Assembly: GCA_022072055.1 (NCBI GenBank)
Contig: JAJVIK010000011.1
Span: 556,597 to 620,596 of the forward strand
DNA from: a bacterium
GTDB taxonomy: Bacteria; Hinthialibacterota; Hinthialibacteria; OLB16
DNA length: 64,000 nt
Direction: 5' to 3'
Shown one piece after another: positions 9,286-16,300 of this stretch. The notes beneath the pieces are model-generated. The model searched no databases, was not told where the DNA came from, and was given only the letters and a program-made list of their open reading frames with translations. A program made the translations under genes and the position numbers. Position 1 is the stretch's first letter, and the number at the start of each line of letters is the position of its first letter.

Positions 9286-9299
9286 TCTATTCCGCACCA
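9286..9299. repeat. 14-base direct repeat, copy 2
   Basis: Exact second copy of TCTATTCCGCACCA (first at 8366-8379). The two copies bracket the sigma gene. Confidence 0.4.
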
Positions 9300-9351
9300 C
9301 CGTGCCACCACCTGGGCCGTGATCCTCCCTTTCGAGGGCCGTTATCAAGCG

Positions 9352-9380
9352 CGTAACCCCTTGTCCCCACGTGGGTTACG
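9352..9380. promoter_or_regulatory. Inverted repeat with a nested palindrome upstream of the S74 gene
   Basis: CGTAACCC (9352-9359) and GGGTTACG (9373-9380) are perfect 8-base arms. The palindrome CCCACGTGGG (9366-9375) overlaps the right arm. It could be an operator or a leader hairpin; no T tract follows. Confidence 0.35.
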
Positions 9381-9583
9381 GATTTCGTGCAGAAATCTCC
9401 GATCCCATTCTGTTTGGAAAGTGCAAGTGGCGACAGTTCATTTGGCTTGCGGTGGGGTGCGCCGCAATGATGCCCGGGCAGTCTCCACGTGAAAGGTCAC
9501 GATTCCAACGGAGGGACCCAATAGGCGTGGGTCCGGCCCCATCTGGCCATGTCAGCATGGCCCATTTGGACGTGTAACCTAAA

Positions 9584-9602
9584 GAGGAGGTTGGATCACC
9601 TC
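9584..9602 (+). promoter_or_regulatory. Ribosome binding site that can pair with its own anti-Shine-Dalgarno-like sequence
   Basis: GAGGAGG (9584-9590) is a strong Shine-Dalgarno sequence. Immediately after it, up to the ATG at 9603, stands TTGGATCACCTC. GAGGT (9587-9591) can pair with ACCTC (9598-9602) across a TGGATC loop and hide the ribosome binding site. GGTTGGATCACCTC is identical to the conserved 3' end of bacterial 16S rRNA before its final CTT. Confidence 0.5.
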
Positions 9603-11057
9603 ATGATGTCCAGACATTCCCTGAAAAGTTGTTTGGTGTTTGTTCTCTTCATGGGCGTCGCGTCCGGAGGACACGCCGCGCCCCCGATCATCAATTACCA
9701 GGGGCGGCTGACCGATGCGTCGGGGAACACCCCCATCACCTCGGCGGTGACCCTTACTTTCAGCTTCTTCAGCACGGCGACTGGGGGCACACCCCTCGGC
9801 CCCAACAATTACAGCTACGAAATCGTCGCCACCCCGAACAGCCAGGGGTTTGTTTCCGTCTTGATCGGCGGACCATCAGGAATCGGCGGGAGTATTCCCA
9901 AGTCGATCTTCTCCTCGGATACGGTCTATCTGAACGTTAATGTCAAGACACAAGGAATGGCCATGGGGGAGAACCTATCCCCAAGGATCCTCTTGGAGTC
10001 GGTTCCGTATTCGTTCTACAGCGACAACGCGGCGGAGGCGTCGCATGCGGTCCTTGCGGATAACGCCGCCCACGCGGATAGCGCGGACAACGCAACGCAT
10101 GCTGATGACGCAAGCCAGGCGGATAGCGCTGATTCGGCAACCCAGGCGCAAGTGGCTGGAACCGCCAGTTCTCTAAGTGGCCCCGGAGGAAGCCCCGGGG
10201 ACGTGTTAACAGTGGATGCGGGAGGTGAAGTTTCCCTAAACGACGGGAAAACCCTGACATTGAAGAGTTCAGACATGGGGGAACGTGTGCATTTGGGTGT
10301 GGATGAAAATGACCACGGTGAAATCCGCCTCCGCAATAGTAGTGGCCAGACAACTCTCCACCTCGATGGGGGAGGTTTACAGCCCGACGCATTCAGCAGA
10401 GGAGAGATCCTTGTCACCAACGCTCAAGGATATCGAAGGGTCCTGATGGGGACTCAGTATAGTGCGATGGGCGATTATAACTATGGATACCTCGCCCTTT
10501 TCAGCTCTCAAGAAAATTCTCTTGCAGGAGGTCTTGTTGAACTACGGGAATCCCCCGGCACAGCGGGCCGTGGCGGGCAGGTGGTAATCCACTACACCGG
10601 AGCAAATGGTGGAGAAAGAGTGGGTGTGGGGGTCAATGGGAACGGGGATGGTGAGATATACCTTCTCAATAGCTCACAGCAAACGATCCAACTTAACGCG
10701 ACGAATGGAACAGTCAATGCGATTGATGTGGTCGAGACCAGCGATGCCGCCCTCAAGGAGAACGTGGAGGACATTGACGGAGCGTTGGAGAAGATTCTCG
10801 AGCTCAGGGGTGTCAGCTTCGATTGGAAGTCTCCTGATTATCCCGAGGGGGCTCAGCTCGGGTTGATTGCCCAGGAGGTGGAAAGGGTTTACCCGGAACT
10901 CGTTCATGAAGGCACGAACGGATACAAGGCCCTGGACTACTCCAAGCTCATGGCCCCCATGATCGAGGCGCTTAAGGAAATGAACGCAAAGGTCGAACAG
11001 CAAGCCGCGCAAATCGACAGCTTACGGCGAAACATCGAGGAAATGCGGGGGGAATGA
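9603..11057 (+). CDS. Secreted tail-fibre-like protein with S74 intramolecular chaperone domain
   Basis: A 484-residue protein. Residues 1-24 are a signal peptide (MMSRHSLKSC..GGHAA), followed by the NYQGRL beta domain (~25-145; INYQGRLTDASGN, LIGGPSG, IFSSDTVYLNVNV). Next come Ala/Asp repeats of the type ADNATHADDAS (~147-190) that suit a trimeric stalk, a beta-rich shaft, and a C-terminal peptidase S74/endosialidase chaperone domain (~380-484; FDWKSP, GLIAQEVERVYPELV). Ser380 and Lys385 in SDAALK match the Ser/Lys pair, five residues apart, that performs autocleavage in phage endosialidases; the tip would release its C-terminus after trimer folding. The start at 9603 gives a proper signal peptide and follows the 9584-9602 ribosome site. 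It lies between the two sigma genes, with no other phage genes nearby. Probable trimeric surface fibre or adhesin. Confidence 0.82.
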   Translation: MMSRHSLKSCLVFVLFMGVASGGHAAPPIINYQGRLTDASGNTPITSAVTLTFSFFSTATGGTPLGPNNYSYEIVATPNSQGFVSVLIGGPSGIGGSIPKSIFSSDTVYLNVNVKTQGMAMGENLSPRILLESVPYSFYSDNAAEASHAVLADNAAHADSADNATHADDASQADSADSATQAQVAGTASSLSGPGGSPGDVLTVDAGGEVSLNDGKTLTLKSSDMGERVHLGVDENDHGEIRLRNSSGQTTLHLDGGGLQPDAFSRGEILVTNAQGYRRVLMGTQYSAMGDYNYGYLALFSSQENSLAGGLVELRESPGTAGRGGQVVIHYTGANGGERVGVGVNGNGDGEIYLLNSSQQTIQLNATNGTVNAIDVVETSDAALKENVEDIDGALEKILELRGVSFDWKSPDYPEGAQLGLIAQEVERVYPELVHEGTNGYKALDYSKLMAPMIEALKEMNAKVEQQAAQIDSLRRNIEEMRGE

Positions 11058-11190
11058 CAGATGTCCTTGCGACAACCTGATTTCGGCGAACTGGCAGCCA
11101 TCCGATTGCCCGACGAGCGCGGCACGGGGGCCACGATAGCGCCGCTCCTCAGGCATCCGAAGGCGACAGTGCGGACGGTCACCGGATGGC

Positions 11191-11231
11191 ACAGCCCCCC
11201 CGTTCATCCATTCACCCCTCAAGTGGGCTGT
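11191..11231. terminator. Possible shared stem-loop between convergent fibre and sigma genes
   Basis: ACAGCCC (11191-11197) and GGGCTGT (11225-11231) are perfect 7-base arms with a long (27-base) loop spanning the stop of the minus-strand sigma gene; on the plus strand TTTAT follows. It is a weak candidate bidirectional terminator. Confidence 0.28.
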
Positions 11232-11847
11232 TTATCGACCTCACTCGTGATATGAGCCGCTCCTTCAGGCGATGAAGGCGGTTCGCCACCTCTTCCTTGG
11301 GGACACCGGCAACCTCCTGAATCTCGAGGTTTGTCATCCCCGCAATGTGCGCCTCCAAAATGAGCTGATCTCGATCACGGAGGGTACCCTCCTTACTCCA
11401 TTCGGAAAGCCAACGCTGAAGGCGCTCCACCTGAAGAATTCGCTCCAGCCGTTCGGCTGGGGATGGGGCCGGATCAACAGCCAACGCGAGCGCGATCTCG
11501 TTGGCGCTTGCATAATCGGACCTCAATTTGGAGGACTTGTGGAACTTGGAGCGCGCGAAGTCCACACACACACTGGAGGTGACCACCGCGAGAAACCCGC
11601 GCAGGGAGCACCGCTCGGGATCCCAGCTTCGCAGGGCTGATGTGTCGTTTTTCAACAGGCGAATGCCGAGCTCTTGAAAAACTTCCTCGGAGTCCTGGGG
11701 ACTAAACCCATATTTCCGAATCAGGGAGCGCGCGAAAGCTCCGTATTCCTTCCAAAACCGCCGCCAACCCTCCTCCGGGTCCGAAAGGACCAGTCCTCTG
11801 AGCGCTTCTTCCTGGGAGCGGGTTGAATCGGATCTAGGATTCGGCAT
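11212..11847 (-). CDS. ECF-like sigma-70 family RNA polymerase sigma factor (module 2)
   Basis: A 211-residue sigma factor with region 2 (~15-105: DPEEGW, DSEEVFQELGIRLL, TSSVCVDFARS) and region 4 (~150-205: RDQLILEAHIAGMTNLEIQ and KEEVANRLHRLKERL). The ATG at 11847 (MPNPRSDS..) was preferred to an upstream TTG at 11889 because it aligns with the start of the module 1 sigma (MDNPTR..). It is homologous to that sigma but clearly diverged, so the two may read different promoters. It is divergent from the module 2 operon that starts at 12071, the mirror image of module 1. Regulation by the linked kinase is inferred from gene order. Confidence 0.86.
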   Translation of the reverse strand: MPNPRSDSTRSQEEALRGLVLSDPEEGWRRFWKEYGAFARSLIRKYGFSPQDSEEVFQELGIRLLKNDTSALRSWDPERCSLRGFLAVVTSSVCVDFARSKFHKSSKLRSDYASANEIALALAVDPAPSPAERLERILQVERLQRWLSEWSKEGTLRDRDQLILEAHIAGMTNLEIQEVAGVPKEEVANRLHRLKERLISRVRSINSPLEG

Positions 11848-12070
11848 CGGATCTATCGGGTCAGAGAAATCCCGCTCAAAAGAGGTCAAGAAACCTCAGG
11901 AATGGGGCGAGTCTAACACTCGAATTGCCTGTGTTCCAACACTTCTTCCATCCTGTGGTTTGCCGGAAAGTCACTCGGCAAAAGACTGATAGCCCCCACG
12001 GCAATTTCCTGGTAGCCTTTCTCGTACAGTATGGATGGGAGTAAAGGCAATAGCCTTTCCAAGGAAACGA
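11848..12070. promoter_or_regulatory. Divergent promoter region of module 2
   Basis: This spacer lies between the module 2 sigma gene (minus) and unknown-family gene (plus). It holds a short GCCG..CGGC inverted repeat near 11962-11979 and the AAGGA ribosome site (12061-12065) of the downstream gene. Neither the 14-base repeat nor the inverted repeat of module 1 is present, so the two modules do not share an obvious operator. Confidence 0.4.
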
Positions 12071-13342
12071 ATGGATGACCCGACATTCAATGAGCTAGCC
12101 GCGCTCCTTGCCGGAGGTCTCGATGACGTTCAGAGACAGCGATGTTTGAGTGAGGTCCTTCTGGACTCCAGGGCCAGGGAGATTCTCATCAACGCCTCCT
12201 TCCCGGGGATCAGGGAGGCACTGTGTTGCCGACCTCCCTTCGAGGTCTCCGCCGCCATGACCGCCGGAGTTTCGGAGGATTACCTCCGGATTCTCGACCT
12301 GGAGGGCGTTTCGCTCGCCGGCGGGACCAAGAGGCTGGCGGCGGCCATCCGGATGATTTCTCGAGGCAAACTCCCTTGCTGCCTCAAGGGAAGGCTGGAG
12401 GCGACCGTCGAAGCGGAAGGGAGTTTATCGGGTTTCAATATTGCGCTGGTCACCGGAGTTGATTCGATTCAGGTAAACATCCTGCCCGATGGCCCGTGTG
12501 AGGGCCAGGTGGAAACTTGGGTGGATGGCGAGCTGCTGCGGAGTATCCCAGCGGAAAACCTCCCACGTCGTCCACTCTCCGGACTCAAGCCAGGATGCGC
12601 GATCAGCTTTCGCATCGACGGCGCATCAACTGGTTTCTCAATCTTACTTGCCCCGCTGGAATTTGGGCGAAAGGACTGGTTCTCCGCCGCGATAGCCAAC
12701 ATCCTTTCAGGGAATCCATCGGAGGGAATCCGGATCCTCACCGAATGTGAACCTCCCCTCATCCCTGACCATTCAAAGTGTTCGCGAATCGCCGCTTTTT
12801 TGAGGTCAATTGGGGCGGTTACGGGAACGATTCACGCCGCCCTCTCCCCGCTCCCTGTCCTCCGGTCAGGCATGGCCGAGAGGGAGGGACGTTTGGACTT
12901 ATTTCGCCCCGTATGGAAGGGGATTGTTGAGACGTGGCCTGATGCAGCCGGCATTGAGAATCCCTGGAGGGCGGAAGCCGCGAGACCAGCCGGTGAAACC
13001 CAGCCTCTTCCCGAAAGCGTCCGAGCCTTGATCCATGCCGCCGCTTGCGCGGCGCTCGGATTGGAGATCCCAGGGGGCGCGCTTCGCGAGGATGAACCGG
13101 ATCCGTTTGTGTCCGCCGGATGGGCGGCCTTGGAGGGCTGGCAATGCCTTGCCGACCAAGACTTTTCCTCGGCCTTGGAAAGCTTTTCCTCGGTTCCGAC
13201 CGATCCCTCAAGGGATCCGTTCGGCTTATTCCTTGGGGCCGAGCTCGCCAGGCATTTGCTCAATTTCGAGAAAGCAGCCCAGGCGGAGCGAGAGGAAGCA
13301 AGCGACAGACTCTGGCGCGAGCTGTTTGACGATGTCCTTTGA
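12071..13342 (+). CDS. Unknown-family protein of the sigma/kinase module (module 2)
   Basis: A 423-residue cytoplasmic-looking protein, paralogous to the product of 7022-8320. The ATG at 12071 (MDDPTFNELAALL) has AAGGAAAC upstream and aligns residue-for-residue with the paralogue's start (MEEQTLRALASL); an upstream ATG at 12035 is in frame but has no such support. Conserved with the paralogue are a mid-protein F-G-R-K-D-W-F-S-A-A segment (~210), R-P-V-W-K-G-I (~290), W-A-A-L-E-G-W (~360) and a C-terminal LW-R-E-L-F. The C-terminus has a TPR-like helix pair (GWQCLADQDFSSALESFSS). No known domain is recognised. It is followed after 37 bases by the CHAT/kinase gene, so the two are surely co-transcribed. 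Confidence 0.75.
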   Translation: MDDPTFNELAALLAGGLDDVQRQRCLSEVLLDSRAREILINASFPGIREALCCRPPFEVSAAMTAGVSEDYLRILDLEGVSLAGGTKRLAAAIRMISRGKLPCCLKGRLEATVEAEGSLSGFNIALVTGVDSIQVNILPDGPCEGQVETWVDGELLRSIPAENLPRRPLSGLKPGCAISFRIDGASTGFSILLAPLEFGRKDWFSAAIANILSGNPSEGIRILTECEPPLIPDHSKCSRIAAFLRSIGAVTGTIHAALSPLPVLRSGMAEREGRLDLFRPVWKGIVETWPDAAGIENPWRAEAARPAGETQPLPESVRALIHAAACAALGLEIPGGALREDEPDPFVSAGWAALEGWQCLADQDFSSALESFSSVPTDPSRDPFGLFLGAELARHLLNFEKAAQAEREEASDRLWRELFDDVL

Positions 13343-13379
13343 CCCCTGAGCAATTCACATCGACGGTTGGTATCCGCTC

Positions 13380-16300
13380 ATGCCGCCCTCCTCCGACGCC
13401 GGGAAGATTGTGCTGGAAGTTCTGCGTGAGCACGGCGCCCTCCTCGCGCGATGCCACGAAACCACCGATTCCGCCTCCACTCTCGTCTCGTACGAAATAC
13501 AGCCAATTGAGGAAGTTGCCATCCGCGAGATGGCTGATCCGATCTGGGAGATCCTTAACTCAGCGGCAAGTCGTGGCTGCTCCACCGACCATGCTTCTCA
13601 GCTTCAAGCCCGAGGGAAATCCCTGTTTGGCCTACTGCTGCCTGAAAAGACGCGCCAGACCCTCCGAAATCTCGCTGGTGGGAGCCTGCTGTTTCTGCTC
13701 GATGAAAAGGTCCTGCAGCATCCTTGGGAACTTCTTCATGACGGCCAGGACTTCCTCTGCTGCAGATTCGCTGTAAGCAGAGTGGTCAGGACAACCTTCC
13801 AGCCCGGAAAAGCTCGTCGGGCGCCAGGCAGGAAACCTTGCGAGCTTCTGCTTGTCACCAATCCAACTGGCGATCTCCCCCTGGCCTCGGAGGAAGGACG
13901 CATTCTCCGCGACGCCATGATCAGGGAGCAGCGTCTTGGGCTGGAGTGGTACAACAGCGAATTGAGCGCGACCGTCCTACTGGACCTTATTCCCGAATTC
14001 GATGCTGTGCATTTCAGCGGGCATGGAACCCACGATCCAGGGAACCCCGGTGAGAACGGTTGGCTGTGCCGAACTGGTTTCTTGTCCTCCCAGGCGCTGC
14101 GTGAACACGCCGAAAAGGGCAAACCTTTTCCCACTCTGGTCTTCAACAATGCATGCCGATGCGGGGAGGCGGAAGAATGGGATGGAGATTCGCATGGCCT
14201 CTGTCATGGCATGGCGAGCGAGTTCCTTCGAGGAGGAACTCGTCACTATATCGGCGCCATTGCCGGACTGACCGACCATGGCGGGCGGGAATTCGCCGTG
14301 GAATTCTACAGAGGAGCTTTCAGCGGCCGGACAATTGGAGAATCGGTTCGCCTGGCCCGCTTGAACCTGCGTTCCCACCCATCCACCAACTCTTTGGTTT
14401 GGGCTCAATATGTCCTCTACGGGGACCCGGAGCATTGCTTGTTCTCCACGTCAAGAAGTCCAAAAGCGTCATTTTTCGAGGCGGCTCCCCAACAAGCGGG
14501 TATTCTGACAGTCCTGTTGGTCGAGGTTGTCGGCGCACAAACATTGCTTGAGGAAAACGGGGTTGTTGCAGCCGATGAAGCGTTACAACCGTATCGTGAG
14601 GTCTTTCAAGAAGTCTTGTCTGGATTCGATCTCGGCATGGAAATGGGTTCACTTGGGCATTTTTACCTGTTCGCTTTCCAACGCCCCTCCGAGGCAGTCT
14701 TGTTTGCCCTCATTTCGCTTACTCGACTCCGAGATCGGTCACATGAACTCACGAAAGGAATCGATATCCGAATTGGGATTCATTTTGGGGAGGTTGTCAT
14801 TAAGCGGAATGGGGCTGGGGGTTCCCCTCCCCGCATGGAAGGGCCGGCCGTAAGGGTCGCGGAATCCATCCTGCGCATGGCTCGAGCGGGGCAAATCCTC
14901 CTGTCCCGGCCCGTGTTTGACATGGCCCGAGGCATCCTCTCGTCCAGTGATCTGAGATCCCTTTCACCGGTCGCATGGCTTGACCACGGCGCATATCGAC
15001 TGAGCGTTCGGGGCGAGCCGATTGGAGTCGGTGAGGTGGGAGAGAAGTTTTACGCCCCGCTTGTCGCACCGGAGAATTCCTCGATTGCCACACGTTACAT
15101 TTCGCCGGACCAGGAGTCGGTGCTCGGGTGGCGACCGGCGCTGAATCAACCCATCCCCACATCGCCCGCGTGGACACTGGTCGAAAAGCTCGGATCAGGC
15201 GCCTTCGGTGAAGTCTGGCGAGCTGACAACAACCGAGAAACGAGGGTTTTCAAGTTCTGCTTCCGTGAAGACAGGGTGCGCGCCCTCAAACGGGAAGCCA
15301 CTCTTTTCCAATTATTGAAAGGCGCGGTGGGAAACCACCCCCGCATTGTTCAGGTGTTCGAGGTCTACTTCGAGGAGCCCCCCTATTACATCGGATTGGA
15401 GGATTGCGGAGGTGTGGACCTCGCTCACTGGTTGGAACTGAGCGGAGGTTGCGAACGCGTCCCGCCCGAGGTTCGGATTGAAATCGTCATTCAGATTGCC
15501 GAAGCCCTCCAGGCCGCGCACGACGCGGGAGTAATTCATCGAGATGTGAAACCCTCAAACGTGCTGGTGATTGGAAATCTCGACCGGCCCGAATCCATCC
15601 AAGTGAAGCTGACCGATTTCGGAATAGGCCAGGTTGTTTCGCGAGACTATCTGGCGTCAGGTTTGGCTGGAGGGTTCACCGAAACATTCATGGGGACCGA
15701 ACTCGCCACGGCGGCGGGAAACAGGATCTACATGGCCCCCGAGATCCTGGTTGGGAAACCCCCTTCGATCCGTTCGGACATTTACTCCCTGGGGATCGTC
15801 CTCTACCAGCTGCTGATCGGCGACATGGCCCAACCCCTGGGCGCCGATTGGTCAAAGAGAATTGAGGACCCCTTATTGGCGGAGGACCTGGCTCGTTGTC
15901 TGGCCAGCGAACCGGGGGACCGCTTCGAAAGCGCCGGACAGATTGCCCATTCCTTGCGCGCCCTTGAGACGCGCCGCTCCGAGCAGCTTCGATTCCATGC
16001 CGAGGAGCAGAAGCGTCGAAGGAGATCCAGATGGATGATGGTCACTCTGGGGGCTGGGGCCTTGGTGAGCCTGCTCAGCCTCGCGCTCGGAGTGGGGCTG
16101 TGGGGTGAACGCCAAGCTCGCTTGGAGACCCAGCGCGAACTGTACCTCTCTTCCATCGGCCTTGTGCAAAAGTCCGTTCAGAGCCGTCAGTTCGGTCGCG
16201 CCCTCGAACTGCTGTCCTCATGTCCCGAATCCGAGCGGAACTGGGAATGGGGGCATCTTCTTTACCTTTGCGAGCAGGATGTGATGCGCATGGAGAATGG

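Larger units (their letters stand above)
9231..9602. other. Leader/intergenic region before the S74 tail-fibre gene
   Basis: No gene is seen in these 372 bases. They contain the right arm of the 9220-9251 hairpin, the second 14-base repeat (9286-9299), an inverted repeat at 9352-9380 and the unusual Shine-Dalgarno/anti-Shine-Dalgarno element at 9584-9602. The promoter of the tail-fibre gene should lie here. Confidence 0.5.

Noticed and set aside
9589-9602. Remnant of a 16S rRNA gene
   Set aside because: Only 14 bases match the rRNA 3' end; the sequence upstream does not continue as 16S, so it is treated as a leader element.
10030-10165. DNA-level tandem repeat
   Set aside because: The GC-rich repeats correspond to codons of the Ala/Asp stalk and vary at third positions, so they reflect protein repeats.
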